From an uncultured Polaromonas sp. (GTDB taxonomy: Bacteria > Pseudomonadota > Gammaproteobacteria > Burkholderiales > Burkholderiaceae): a DNA stretch of 31,283 nt. Position numbers and translations under genes: made by a program. Positions within the stretch are counted from its first letter, which is position 1. The number at the start of each line of letters is the position of its first letter. The notes under the pieces were generated by a model. It searched no databases and was not told the DNA's origin. It was given only the letters and a program-made list of their open reading frames with translations. The DNA lies in NCBI GenBank assembly GCA_946479075.1, contig CAMLDT010000014.1, forward strand, positions 1 through 31,283, given 5' to 3'. Below are positions 13,929 to 22,225 of the stretch, piece after piece.

Positions 13929-16379
13929 TCAGGGTTCTGAAATCACGCGCGGCGCGGGCAGGTCCGCCAACGGGGGCTCGGGGGCGGGCTCTGTAATCAC
14001 GGGCGCCATCGCAGGCAGCGCATCAGACGTTGCCGGCGCAGCCGAGTGTATGGTGATGTTGACGTATTTGATCGGTGGCGGCGACAGCTGACCCGAGCGC
14101 GCGCCACCAGCGGCCGGTGCCACGGCGATGCTGCTGGCCAGCGGCGGCTCGGTGGGGGTAATCTCGGCCAGCGGCGCGCCGGGCAGCAGCATTGGATCCA
14201 GCCCCGGCGGCGGCGCCTGCTGGCTCAGGCCTTTCGGCGCTGAAAATTTTGCGCCCGCATCAAGCACTTTGGCCTTGAGTGCCTGCTGGAAAAAATCACC
14301 CACCAGGGGTAGCGCACTGTGCGCGCCCTGCCCCCAGCGGTTGCCCATGGTCACGCGGTTGTCGTTGAAGCCGACCCAGGCACCCGCCACCAGCTGCGGG
14401 TGCATCAGGATGAACCAGCCGTCGGTGTTGTCCTGGGTGGTGCCGGTTTTGCCGGCCACGTCGGCGCGCAGGCCGTAACGGCTGCGGATGCCTGCGCCGG
14501 TGCCCTGGTCCACCACACCACGCATCACATCGACCAGCATGTGGGCGGCGGCGGTGGACAGGGCCGCCTGCGCCACCGCCGGCGAAAAGTCTGCGAGTAC
14601 GCGGCCGTTGCGGTCTTCCACGCGCGTGACCAGCATCGGCTCGACATAACGGCCCTCGTTGACCAGCGTGCCATAGCTGGCGACCATCTCCTTGAGCGTC
14701 ACCGGGCTGGTGCCCAGCGCCAGCGACATCACCTCATCGAGCTGGCTCTGGCGCACACCCATGCTGCGCGCCAGGGCGGCCACGCGTGCCGGCCCGACGA
14801 TCTGCATCACCTGCGCGGTGATGGTGTTCTTCGAATAAATCAGGCCCTCGCGCAGCGTCATGGGTGCGCCGCTGGGGCCGCCGCCGTCGCTGGGGCGCCA
14901 GAAGCTGCCGTCGCCCATGGCGATGTCCACGGGCTGGTCCATGAAACCGTCATAGGGACGCGAACCGTTTTCAAACGCCGCGCCATACACAAAAGGCTTG
15001 AAGGTCGAACCGGGCTGCCGGCGCGCCTGCGCCACATGGTCGAACTGGTCGGTGGCAAAGTCGCGGCTGCCCACCCAGGCCAGCACATGGCCGTTGGCCG
15101 GGTTCAGCGCCAGGAAGCCGGACTGCAGCCGGGTCTTGTCTTCACGCAGCTTCTGCACAAAAGCCGTGTCGGCCACCAGCGTCCTGAAAGCCTGTTCCTC
15201 ACTTTGCCCGGCCGCAATGGCAGCCTGGTAAGGCGCCGAATCGCGTAAAAAAGTCAGCATCAGAGCGCGCCGGGCACCCTTCGCGGTCCAGCCGGACTTC
15301 TGCGCCCAGTCCGCATCGGAGAGCGCCTGCAGCTTGTCCGCCTGCCGCGCCACTGCCTCGTTGGCCATGGCCTGCAGCCGCGAATCGAGGGTGGTGCGGA
15401 CCACGAGGCCATCGGCGTAAATGTTGTAGCTGTTGCGATCCGCCCATTCGATCAGCCAGCGGCGCAGCTGCTGGGTGAAATGGGGCGCCGGGCCGAGTTC
15501 GGGCTCCTGCCGCTCGAAGTCCACCTTGAGCGGCGTCTGCGTCAAGGCGGCCAGTTGCCCGGTGGGCAGCTTCTGGTGGCGCACCATGCGGCCCAGCACG
15601 GTATTGCGGCGCTGCAGTGCACGCTCCGGGTTCATCACCGGGTTGTAATAACTGGTGCCCTTGAGCATGCCCACCAGCGTGGCGCTTTCGAGCACGTCGA
15701 GCTGGTCGGCGGTCTTGTCGAAATAGGTGCGCGCGGCCATCTCGATGCCATAGGCGTTGTACAGAAAGGGCACGGTGTTCAGGTAGGTCTCCAGGATCTC
15801 GTCCTTGGAATACACCGCCTCGATCTTCAGCGCGGTGATGGCTTCCTTGATCTTGCGCGTCAGCGTGCGCGAACGGCCGATGTCTTCCGGATAAAGATTG
15901 CGCGCCAACTGCTGGGTCAGCGTCGAGCCGCCCTGCACACGGCCGCGCACCGTGTTCAGGGCCGCCGCCGTCGTGCGCCGCAAGTCCATGCCATGGTGCT
16001 TGTAGAAGCGGCTGTCCTCGGTGCTGATCAGGGCGTTGACCACATGCGGCGAAATATCTGCCAGCTTGACCCAGTCCCGGTCGGCGCGCTTGAACACCGC
16101 CAGTTGGCGGCCGTCCGCCGAGAGCACCACCGAGGGTTGAGCTGCCTTGGCCTTACGCAGGTCGGCAATGCTCGGCGTGGAGGGAATCAGCACAAGCACA
16201 TAAATCACCAGCACCGCCAGCAGTGACGCCAAGCCCCAGCCCAAGCCGCGCATGACCCGACGGCCGCAGCGCCTGCCGCCGGAAACACCAGGTGGCTGCG
16301 GACTCACTGGCGCGGGTTCGGGCTGGGGCTGGGGCTGGGGTTCAGGTTCACTCAGGTCGATGTCAGGCAGGGTGCTCAT
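13929..16379 (-). CDS. Class A penicillin-binding protein, second paralog
   Basis: An 816-residue bifunctional peptidoglycan synthase. The cytoplasmic N-terminus is a Pro/Glu/Gln repeat (PEPQPQPQPEPAP, residues 12-24), followed by a membrane helix at about 46-66. GT51 has Glu121 (EDSRFYKHHG) and GGSTLTQQLARNLYPEDIG; the transpeptidase has Ser458 (STFK), S516-K517-N518 and K644-T-G-T-T. All active-site motifs are intact. The catalytic core is strongly similar to the paralog at 2332-4797, including the shared segment from TALKIEA to YYNPVMNPERA. The C-terminal tail of about 110 residues is Pro/Ala-rich, contains PPPG and differs from the paralog. The start ATG is complementary to 16377-16379. 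It is downstream of no obvious operon partner; its 3' end lies 133 bp from the receptor operator. Confidence 0.95.
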   Translation of the reverse strand: MSTLPDIDLSEPEPQPQPQPEPAPVSPQPPGVSGGRRCGRRVMRGLGWGLASLLAVLVIYVLVLIPSTPSIADLRKAKAAQPSVVLSADGRQLAVFKRADRDWVKLADISPHVVNALISTEDSRFYKHHGMDLRRTTAAALNTVRGRVQGGSTLTQQLARNLYPEDIGRSRTLTRKIKEAITALKIEAVYSKDEILETYLNTVPFLYNAYGIEMAARTYFDKTADQLDVLESATLVGMLKGTSYYNPVMNPERALQRRNTVLGRMVRHQKLPTGQLAALTQTPLKVDFERQEPELGPAPHFTQQLRRWLIEWADRNSYNIYADGLVVRTTLDSRLQAMANEAVARQADKLQALSDADWAQKSGWTAKGARRALMLTFLRDSAPYQAAIAAGQSEEQAFRTLVADTAFVQKLREDKTRLQSGFLALNPANGHVLAWVGSRDFATDQFDHVAQARRQPGSTFKPFVYGAAFENGSRPYDGFMDQPVDIAMGDGSFWRPSDGGGPSGAPMTLREGLIYSKNTITAQVMQIVGPARVAALARSMGVRQSQLDEVMSLALGTSPVTLKEMVASYGTLVNEGRYVEPMLVTRVEDRNGRVLADFSPAVAQAALSTAAAHMLVDVMRGVVDQGTGAGIRSRYGLRADVAGKTGTTQDNTDGWFILMHPQLVAGAWVGFNDNRVTMGNRWGQGAHSALPLVGDFFQQALKAKVLDAGAKFSAPKGLSQQAPPPGLDPMLLPGAPLAEITPTEPPLASSIAVAPAAGGARSGQLSPPPIKYVNITIHSAAPATSDALPAMAPVITEPAPEPPLADLPAPRVISEP

Positions 16380-16710
16380 GTGCCAGCAGCGTAGGCGGCT
16401 GTGCCCGCCGGAACTGTAGGACGCCAGGCAAAGACGCCATCGGCAGGTGCGAGCGCCAGCGGTCGGCAGACACTAAACATCCGCCATTCTTGTGCATTAA
16501 AAAGCCTTCCAGCCCTTGATGCACAAGCGCCACCAGCTCTTTTTTTGATAGCAGCTCCAAAAATGACAGGCCTGAAAAACGTCCAGCGCGGGCAGTTGGC
16601 AGCGGCAAGCGCCTACAGGGCCGGCAAGGTGCGTGGCTTACGCTGCTTGCACCAGCGCGCCAGGAAGGCGCCTAGGAAGCATCGTCACCCACTTTCAGCA
16701 GGAACCCACC
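16380..16710. other. Divergent intergenic region without a gene
   Basis: 331 bp between the second PBP gene and the DUF3606 gene, which are transcribed away from each other. It holds repeat copy D (16499-16552). The rest must carry both promoters, but I could not pick out convincing -35/-10 pairs. Short open frames here lack coding character. Confidence 0.6.
16499..16552 (+). repeat. 54-bp interspersed repeat, copy D
   Basis: Begins AAAAAGCCTTCCAGCCC, keeps the central CACAAGCGCCACCAGCT, and ends TTTTTGATAGC. It is the most A/T-rich copy and aligns over 54 bp with the others. Confidence 0.82.
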
Positions 16711-16920
16711 ATGACCGCACCCAATGTTCAACCCGACCGCATCGATGTCAACGACCCCGCCGCCTGCGCGGCCTGGGCCAAAAAGCTTGCCAGCACGGAA
16801 GAACAGTTGCGTGAAGCCGTTGCCGCCGTTGGCGACAAGGCCGCCGACGTTGAGATGCACCTCAAGGGCGCACGCAGCACCACGAATGCCGACCGGGTGC
16901 GCGAACTGGGCGGGTCGTGA
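16711..16920 (+). CDS. DUF3606 domain protein
   Basis: A 69-residue protein of DUF3606 type: DRIDVNDPAACAAWAKKLAS followed by TEEQLREAVAAVGDKAADVE and a terminal helix. The family consists of small helical proteins, often near stress or envelope genes, with unknown function. ATG 16711 is preceded by AGGAA, and the upstream extension of the frame lacks coding character. Its TGA overlaps the GTG start of the cardiolipin synthase-like gene in GTGA, so the two are translationally coupled. Confidence 0.85.
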   Translation: MTAPNVQPDRIDVNDPAACAAWAKKLASTEEQLREAVAAVGDKAADVEMHLKGARSTTNADRVRELGGS

Positions 16921-18200
16921 GCGAGCCTTTTCTCGGCAGCGCCCTGCATGGCGCGCTGGCGCTGTTCCTTGGCGTCATCGCCTTGCTGGGCCTGGTCATC
17001 TGGTCGATCAAGCGGCATCGCAGCCCCAAGCTGAAGATCGAATGCGGCGCATCCATCGCCACCTTGATGCCCTCGCTGGCCGGGCTGAGCCTGGGCAGCG
17101 TACACCACGGCAACTCGGTTGAGCTGCTTGAAAACGGCGCCTTCTTCGACGTGCTGATCGAACGCATAGGCGCCGCGCAGCAAACCGTTCATTTCGAGAC
17201 CTTTTTGTGGAAGGAAGGCGTGCTGGGCCAGCGCATGGCCGATGCGCTGGCCGAACGCGCGCGCGCCGGACTGAAAGTGCGGGTCCTGCTGGACGCCACC
17301 GGCTCCAAGAAAATCGGCAAAGCCGAGCGCCAACAAATGCTGGACGCTGGCTGCAGGTTCGAGATGTTCCACAAGCGCTCGATCTACAACATCGGCGTGA
17401 TGAACGAGCGCGACCATCGCAAGCTCGTGGTGATTGACGGCAAGGAAGCGTTTGTCGGAGGCCACTGTGTCGTGGACGACTGGCTGGGCAACGCCGAAGA
17501 TGGCCAGCATTTCGCCGATCTCAGCCTGCACCTGCGCGGCCCCATTGTTCACAGCGTGCAGGCGGCCTTCAGCGAGAACTGGGGCGGCCAGACCGGCGAG
17601 CTATTTGTCGGCGACGACGTTTTTCCCGAGCTGGAGCCTGCCGGCGACGTGGCCATCCACGCCGCCTATGCCAAACCCGAGGGTTCGGCCCCGGCCGTCA
17701 AAATCCTGCACCACACCGTGATCTGCCTGGCCAAACAACGCATCTGGATCCAGAACCCCTACTTCATCCCCGAGCCCGAAGCCATTGACGCTTTCGGCGA
17801 AGCCGTCAAACGCGGCGTGGATGTACGCGTGATGATGCCGTCCACCAGCGGTTCCGACAACCCCATGGTGCAGCACGCGGGCCACCGCAATTTTGAAAAG
17901 CTGCTCAAGTGCGGCGTGCGCCTGTTCGAGTACCCGCACACCCTGCTGCACCAGAAGGTCATGACCATCGACGGCGTCTGGAGCGCCATCGGCTCCAGCA
18001 ACTTCGACGACCGCTCTTTCGACACCAACGACGAAATCACGCTGGGCATCCTGGACGAAACGCTGGCCGGCCAGCTGGACGCCGTGTTCGAGAAATACGT
18101 GGGACGCTGCCAGGAGATTGAACTCAAGACCTGGCAGCAGCGCGGCCTGTGGCACAAGTTCAAGGACAACCTGTTTTACATGTTCAACGAGCTGCTGTGA
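16917..18200 (+). CDS. Cardiolipin synthase-like phospholipase D family protein
   Basis: A 427-residue membrane-anchored enzyme. One N-terminal hydrophobic helix (about residues 11-33) is followed by two phospholipase D catalytic motifs, H-x-K-x4-D, at His167 (HRKLVVIDGKEAFVGG) and His345 (HQKVMTIDGVWSAIGSSNFD). Both are complete. The organisation is that of bacterial cardiolipin synthases (ClsA/ClsB type), which join phosphatidyl groups at the inner membrane; the length is between ClsB and ClsA. The GTG start at 16917 overlaps the DUF3606 stop; no better ATG exists upstream of the anchor helix. pgsA, which makes the phosphatidylglycerol precursor, is also in this window at 25065. Confidence 0.9.
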   Translation: MSEPFLGSALHGALALFLGVIALLGLVIWSIKRHRSPKLKIECGASIATLMPSLAGLSLGSVHHGNSVELLENGAFFDVLIERIGAAQQTVHFETFLWKEGVLGQRMADALAERARAGLKVRVLLDATGSKKIGKAERQQMLDAGCRFEMFHKRSIYNIGVMNERDHRKLVVIDGKEAFVGGHCVVDDWLGNAEDGQHFADLSLHLRGPIVHSVQAAFSENWGGQTGELFVGDDVFPELEPAGDVAIHAAYAKPEGSAPAVKILHHTVICLAKQRIWIQNPYFIPEPEAIDAFGEAVKRGVDVRVMMPSTSGSDNPMVQHAGHRNFEKLLKCGVRLFEYPHTLLHQKVMTIDGVWSAIGSSNFDDRSFDTNDEITLGILDETLAGQLDAVFEKYVGRCQEIELKTWQQRGLWHKFKDNLFYMFNELL

Positions 18201-18275
18201 GCGGGTTCGGCAGCAAGCGAACCAATAGCCGCCGCAAGCAACCGCGGTTGTTGACAGACAGGCCGTCCAGAAACG

Positions 18276-18301
18276 AAACAAGGACCTGAAGGTCCTTGTT
18301 T
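18276..18301. terminator. Bidirectional hairpin terminator between cls-like gene and tRNA-His
   Basis: AAACAAGGACC, loop TGAA, GGTCCTTGTTT: a perfect 11-bp stem with a tetraloop. On the minus strand it follows tRNA-His by 11 bp and runs into GTTTCGTTTC, a T-rich tail. On the plus strand it lies 75 bp after the cardiolipin synthase-like gene. It can serve both converging transcripts. Confidence 0.85.
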
Positions 18302-18312
18302 GAGGGGCATTT

Positions 18313-18389
18313 TGGGGTGGCTGATGGGGCTCGAACCCACGACAACAGGAATCACAATCCTGGACTCTACCAACTGAGCTACAGCCACC
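18313..18389 (-). tRNA. tRNA-His (GTG anticodon)
   Basis: A 77-nt cloverleaf on the minus strand. It starts GGTGGCTGTAGCTCAGTTGG, has an anticodon loop TTGTGAT (anticodon GTG), a T-arm GTGGGTTCGAACCCC, and ends GCCACC-C-CCA. The extra 5' G (G-1) opposite C73, diagnostic of tRNA-His, is encoded, as is the 3' CCA. Confidence 0.97.
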
Positions 18390-18399
18390 GAAGCCCTCA

Positions 18400-18405
18400 A
18401 TTATA
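18400..18405 (-). promoter_or_regulatory. -10 box of tRNA-His promoter
   Basis: A perfect TATAAT on the minus strand, ten bases before the mature tRNA 5' end, followed by a G-rich TGAGGGC initial region. No TTGACA-like -35 was found at the usual spacing. Confidence 0.65.
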
Positions 18406-18467
18406 GCGGCAACTGCGAGCCTGCTGGCGGCGTCGCCCCATCACGCGCCAATTTTAAGCGTCAGTTT

Positions 18468-20378
18468 TCAAGCGCCGGTTTTGGGCGCGGCGGGCCGGGG
18501 GACCTTGATATCGGCCTTGAACCGTTCCTTGAGGATGTTGTAGTAAGCCAGGCTTTCTGCAGAAGTCCACCACTGGGTGTACTGGGTCTGTTCCTGCTGG
18601 GCCAGCGTTGCCGCGGGCGTCTCGCGGGGCAGCACCTTCAGAACCTTGACCACGTTGTAACCCTGGGGGCCGAGATCCACGCCCACCCAAGCAGGCAGAT
18701 TGCCGGTATCGGCGCTCAGCGCGGCTTTGAGCGTGTCCAGCGGCAACTGCTGGGCCTGCTCGCGCGACACCACCACCGCTGCGGGCAGGTTGGCGCCCGC
18801 AGGGCTGGCCTTCCAGGCCGCGAGTTTTTCGGCGCCTTCCTTGCGCGCCATCTCGGCGCCACGCTGCTGCTGCAAGGCCTTGCGAACCTGCTCTTTCACC
18901 TCGGCCAGCGGCAAGGCCCGCGCCGCGGTATGCCGGGTCACGCGGCCCGACACGAGCTGGTTGCCGCCAAGGTCCAGCGCTTCGGTATTGCGTTTTCTCT
19001 CCAACGCATCCGCTGAGAACAGGGCTGCGAGGAATTTGGGATTGGCCAGGGCGCCGGTCGCATCCGGGGCGGGCGTGCGGGACAGCTTGCTGGCGGTTTT
19101 GACGTCCAGCTTCAACCGTTCGGCAATCGGGCGCAGGCTCTCGGACTGCTCGTAAACCGCATTGCTGAAAGTCTCGGCCATCTCGGCGAATTTTTTCTGC
19201 GCCTGCTGCTGCCGCAACTCAGCCTCCAGCGCGGGCTTCATCTCTTCAAAGGTCTTCTGCTTGGGCGCCTTGATGTCCGTCAGCTTGATGATGTGGTAGC
19301 CAAATTCGGTTTCCACCACGTCGCTGATGTCGCCCTTTTTCATGGCAAAAGCAGCGTCCGCAAAAGGCTTGACCATGGACTTGCGTGTGAAGAAATCAAG
19401 GTCGCCTCCATTGGCGGCCGAGCCGGTATCGCTGGAGTTCTTGCGGGCCACGTCTGCAAACGATTCCGGCGCCTTTTTCACGGCAGCCAGCAACTGCTCG
19501 GCTTTTTCCCTGGCCTTCTGCCGGTCTGCAGCCGGCGCGGAGGCCGGCGACTCGATCAGGATGTGGCTGGCGCGCCGCTCTTCATTGCCTGCGAGCTGGG
19601 CGGCATTTTGTTCGTAATAGGTCTTGAGGTCCTGCTCGTTGAGCGTGATGCCCTTGGTCACGGCATCCATGTTCAGTACGGCGTATTCGATGTCCACCTG
19701 CTCGGGCGCCTGGAACAGGGCGAGGTTGTCCTTGTAGAACTGTTCGAGTTCCGCTTCGCTGGGGTTCACCCGTGCGGCGTAATCTGCCGTGTTGAAACGC
19801 GCCACCTGGACCTCGCGCTTTTCAAAAAAGGCTTTCAGCGACACGTCCGCCGCACCCTTGGCCGCAAAACCGCTGGCCGCCACGCCGAGCATCACCTGGC
19901 GCATGGCGAGTTCCGACCGCAAGCTGGCTTCGTAGGCTTCCGGGGTCATGCCCGCCTGCGCCACAAATCCGGCGCGGTCAAATTTGCCGTCGGGCAATCT
20001 GAAGGCGGCCAGCGCCTTGTCCTCGGCATAAAGCCGCTGCAACTTCTGGTCCGGAACCACGAGTCCGTTCTGGGTTGCAGCGACGGCAAACACGCGATCA
20101 CGCACCAGGCGTTCCAGCGTGGCGTACCGGGCTTCCGGAGAATCGAGCAGCTTGGCGTCGATGGTGGGCATGGAGGCGCGCAGGCGGTTGACTTCGTTCT
20201 GGTGCGCCTGGTCCCATTCCGCCTGCGTGATGTCGCGGCCGTCTACGCGTGCCACAGCGGCCTCGTTCTGCCGGTTGCGGTTGTAGCCATCCAGACCAAA
20301 CAGCACAAAGGACGGAACAATGAGCAGGAACAGCAAGCCCATCGTGACCTTGGTGTGCTTGCGAATGAATTCAAACAT
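18468..20378 (-). CDS. ppiD: Periplasmic folding chaperone / peptidyl-prolyl isomerase PpiD
   Basis: A 636-residue membrane-anchored chaperone. A short cytoplasmic N-terminus and one membrane helix (about residues 12-29) are followed by a SurA-like N domain (VARVDGRDITQAEWDQ) and one parvulin domain in the middle (from RRASHILIESP to TEFGYHIIKLTDI). The C-terminal part is a helical region typical of PpiD (about 620 residues in E. coli). It helps outer-membrane and secreted proteins fold as they leave the Sec translocon. The start ATG is complementary to 20376-20378, with AGGAAA upstream. It follows hupB and tRNA-Val on the same strand, but a strong terminator at 20441-20468 separates them, so it needs its own promoter. 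Confidence 0.93.
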   Translation of the reverse strand: MFEFIRKHTKVTMGLLFLLIVPSFVLFGLDGYNRNRQNEAAVARVDGRDITQAEWDQAHQNEVNRLRASMPTIDAKLLDSPEARYATLERLVRDRVFAVAATQNGLVVPDQKLQRLYAEDKALAAFRLPDGKFDRAGFVAQAGMTPEAYEASLRSELAMRQVMLGVAASGFAAKGAADVSLKAFFEKREVQVARFNTADYAARVNPSEAELEQFYKDNLALFQAPEQVDIEYAVLNMDAVTKGITLNEQDLKTYYEQNAAQLAGNEERRASHILIESPASAPAADRQKAREKAEQLLAAVKKAPESFADVARKNSSDTGSAANGGDLDFFTRKSMVKPFADAAFAMKKGDISDVVETEFGYHIIKLTDIKAPKQKTFEEMKPALEAELRQQQAQKKFAEMAETFSNAVYEQSESLRPIAERLKLDVKTASKLSRTPAPDATGALANPKFLAALFSADALERKRNTEALDLGGNQLVSGRVTRHTAARALPLAEVKEQVRKALQQQRGAEMARKEGAEKLAAWKASPAGANLPAAVVVSREQAQQLPLDTLKAALSADTGNLPAWVGVDLGPQGYNVVKVLKVLPRETPAATLAQQEQTQYTQWWTSAESLAYYNILKERFKADIKVPRPAAPKTGA

Positions 20379-20440
20379 CTCGGATTTCCTGTGCGGCTGC
20401 GAATGGCCATTGATAACAAATTTTTACGCCAGCCAACATG

Positions 20441-20468
20441 AAAAAAGGCGAACCATGTGTTCGCCTTT
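20441..20468 (-). terminator. Rho-independent terminator after hupB/tRNA-Val
   Basis: On the minus strand: AAAGGCGAAC, loop ACATG, GTTCGCCTTT, giving a 10-bp stem followed by a run of six T residues including the stem end. It begins 9 bp after the tRNA-Val 3' end. Confidence 0.92.
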
Positions 20469-20477
20469 GTCAGTTTC

Positions 20478-20553
20478 TGGTGGGTGCTGACGGGCTCGAA
20501 CCGCCGACCTACGCCGTGTAAGGGCGCTGCTCTACCAACTGAGCTAAGCACCC
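20478..20553 (-). tRNA. tRNA-Val (TAC anticodon)
   Basis: A 76-nt cloverleaf on the minus strand. It starts GGGTGCTTAGCTCAGTTGG, has the anticodon loop CTTACAC (anticodon TAC), T-arm GGCGGTTCGAGCCCGTC, and an AGCACCC-A-CCA end with CCA encoded. It starts 25 bp after the hupB stop and is probably cut from the hupB transcript. Confidence 0.97.
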
Positions 20554-20578
20554 CACCTCAACTTTTACTTCATCTGCA

Positions 20579-20851
20579 TCAGTTCAGGGCGTCCTTGAGG
20601 GCTTTGCCTGGACGGAACTTGGGCACTTTGGCTGCCTTGATTTTAATCGCATCGCCGGTGCGCGGATTGCGGCCGGTGCGCGCAGCGCGTTTGCCCACGG
20701 CAAAAGTGCCAAACCCCACCAGAGACACGGAGCCTCCTTTTTTCAGGGTGGTTTTGACAGCGCCAATGGTTGACTCCAGCGCGCGCGTGGCGGCAGCTTT
20801 GGAAATGTCAGCGTTTTTGGCAATGTGCTCGATCAGTTCAGTCTTGTTCAC
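20579..20851 (-). CDS. hupB: DNA-binding protein HU
   Basis: A 90-residue histone-like protein, exactly the usual HU length. It has the N-terminal [21 protein letters not shown] dimerisation helices, the GxVxLxGFGTF strand ([21 protein letters not shown]) and the DNA-bending arm ending [20 protein letters not shown]. It compacts and bends DNA as a dimer. The start is a GTG (complementary to 20849-20851) with a GAGG box 8 bases upstream; the longer frame beginning with ATG at 20965 would add residues not found in HU. It is transcribed from the promoter at 20965-20993 through a ~107-nt leader, and is followed by tRNA-Val. Confidence 0.95.
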   Translation of the reverse strand: MNKTELIEHIAKNADISKAAATRALESTIGAVKTTLKKGGSVSLVGFGTFAVGKRAARTGRNPRTGDAIKIKAAKVPKFRPGKALKDALN

Positions 20852-20964
20852 AAGGAGCCCCTCGTTGATAAAGTTAATCTGGTTGTCTCTGGAAATATCT
20901 CCCCTGGACATCTGCAAAAAGATGGCAGCGGGAGGCGGCATGTGCAGATCGTCTGCTGCGTCCA

Positions 20965-20993
20965 ATTAGAGCCATGGACTCCAACCGTGTCAA
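20965..20993 (-). promoter_or_regulatory. Sigma-70 promoter of hupB
   Basis: On the minus strand: TTGACA (20993-20988), 17-bp spacer, TCTAAT (20970-20965). The -35 is perfect and the -10 matches at four of six bases, including TxxxAT. Predicted start near 20958, about 107 bases before the GTG. Confidence 0.82.
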
Positions 20994-21110
20994 TACAACA
21001 TCAGACTTTTACAACGTGCGGTGGCGGATTCTAGTCCTTTTTCACACTTGGCCCGCTTGTCCGCACCGGTGCCCCGTATCCGCGAAGTCCGTCAGGCCCG
21101 CTGTCCTGCT

Positions 21111-22211
21111 TCAGCCGAGTGCCTGCGCAATCGCCTTGCCCAGGTCGCTGCCGCTGGAGTTTCCACCCAGGTCGGGCGTGCGCGGTGCACCGCTGTGGGG
21201 ATCGAGCACTTTTTCAATGGCCCGCAGCACGGCATCGTGTGCGTCCTTGTGGCCAAGAAACTCCAGCATCATGGCGCCGCACCAGATCTGGCCAATGGGA
21301 TTGGCGATATTGCGCCCCGCGATGTCCGGGGCCGATCCATGCACCGGCTCGAACAGCGAAGGAAACTTTCTTTCGGGATTGAGGTTGGCACTGGGGGCAA
21401 TGCCGATGGTGCCGGTGCATGCCGGGCCGAGGTCGCTGAGGATGTCGCCGAACAGGTTGCTCGCCACCACCACATCGAAAAAATCCGGGCGCTGCACAAA
21501 ATGCGCGGTCAGGATGTCGATGTGAAATTTGTCGAGCTTGAGGTCGGGATAATTTTTGGCCATCTCGGCCACCCGCTCATCCCAATAAGGCATGGTGATC
21601 GCAATGCCGTTGGATTTGGTCGCGCTGGTCAGGTGTTTCTTGGGCCGCGACTGCGCCAGCTCAAATGCAAACTTCAGCACGCGGTCCACGCCAATGCGTG
21701 AAAAGACACTTTCCTGCATCACGATTTCGCGCTCGGTGCCGGCATACATGCGCCCGCCGATGCTGGAATATTCGCCTTCGGTGTTTTCGCGCACGATGTA
21801 CATGTCGATCTCGCCGGGCAGGCGCGCGCTGCCGTCGCGGCGCACCACCGGTGCAATGATGCCGGGCATCAGCCGCGCAGGCCGCAGGTTGATGTACTGG
21901 TCGAACTCGCGCCGGAACAGCAGCAGCGAGCCCCACAGTGACACGTGGTCGGCGATTTTTTCAGGCCAGCCAACGGCACCGAAGTAAATCGCGTCGTGTC
22001 CGCCGATCTGGTCTTTCCAGTTGTCGGGCATCATCTGGCCGTGTTTTTCGTAGTAGTCCCAGCTGGAAAAATCGAAGTGGTCAAGCTGCAGATCGATGTT
22101 GAATTTCGAGGCGGCCGCTTCCATCACGCGCACGCCCTCGGGCATGGTTTCCTTGCCGATGCCATCGCCCGCGATGACCGCGATTCTTTTCTTGCCGGTG
22201 CTCTTGTTCAT
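21111..22211 (-). CDS. Tartrate / D-malate dehydrogenase family protein (isopropylmalate dehydrogenase-like)
   Basis: A 366-residue NAD- and divalent-metal-dependent beta-decarboxylating dehydrogenase. The N-terminus KRIAVIAGDGIGKETMPEGV, the IVRENTEGEYSSIGGRMY signature, the catalytic KSNGI lysine region (SATKSNGIAIT), and the metal-site segment ASNLFGDILSDLGP are all present, followed by EPVHGSAPDIAGRNIANP. The block FDFSSWDYYEKHGQMMPDNW is typical of the TtuC/DmlA branch (tartrate dehydrogenase/decarboxylase, D-malate dehydrogenase) rather than LeuB. The product would be pyruvate-type or oxaloglycolate metabolites. AAGGA precedes the ATG complementary to 22209-22211. It begins 14 bp after the dehalogenase stop and is surely co-transcribed with it. 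Confidence 0.9.
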   Translation of the reverse strand: MNKSTGKKRIAVIAGDGIGKETMPEGVRVMEAAASKFNIDLQLDHFDFSSWDYYEKHGQMMPDNWKDQIGGHDAIYFGAVGWPEKIADHVSLWGSLLLFRREFDQYINLRPARLMPGIIAPVVRRDGSARLPGEIDMYIVRENTEGEYSSIGGRMYAGTEREIVMQESVFSRIGVDRVLKFAFELAQSRPKKHLTSATKSNGIAITMPYWDERVAEMAKNYPDLKLDKFHIDILTAHFVQRPDFFDVVVASNLFGDILSDLGPACTGTIGIAPSANLNPERKFPSLFEPVHGSAPDIAGRNIANPIGQIWCGAMMLEFLGHKDAHDAVLRAIEKVLDPHSGAPRTPDLGGNSSGSDLGKAIAQALG

Positions 22212-22225
22212 GGTGTGTCCTTGGT

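Noticed and set aside
16317..16350. Tandem GGGGCT/CTGGGG repeats near the PBP start
   Set aside because: They simply encode the Pro-Glu/Gln N-terminus of the second PBP and are not an intergenic repeat.
19293..20441. 382-codon frame antisense to ppiD
   Set aside because: Composition is His/Arg/Gly-rich without domain features, and it lies fully opposite a clear PpiD gene.
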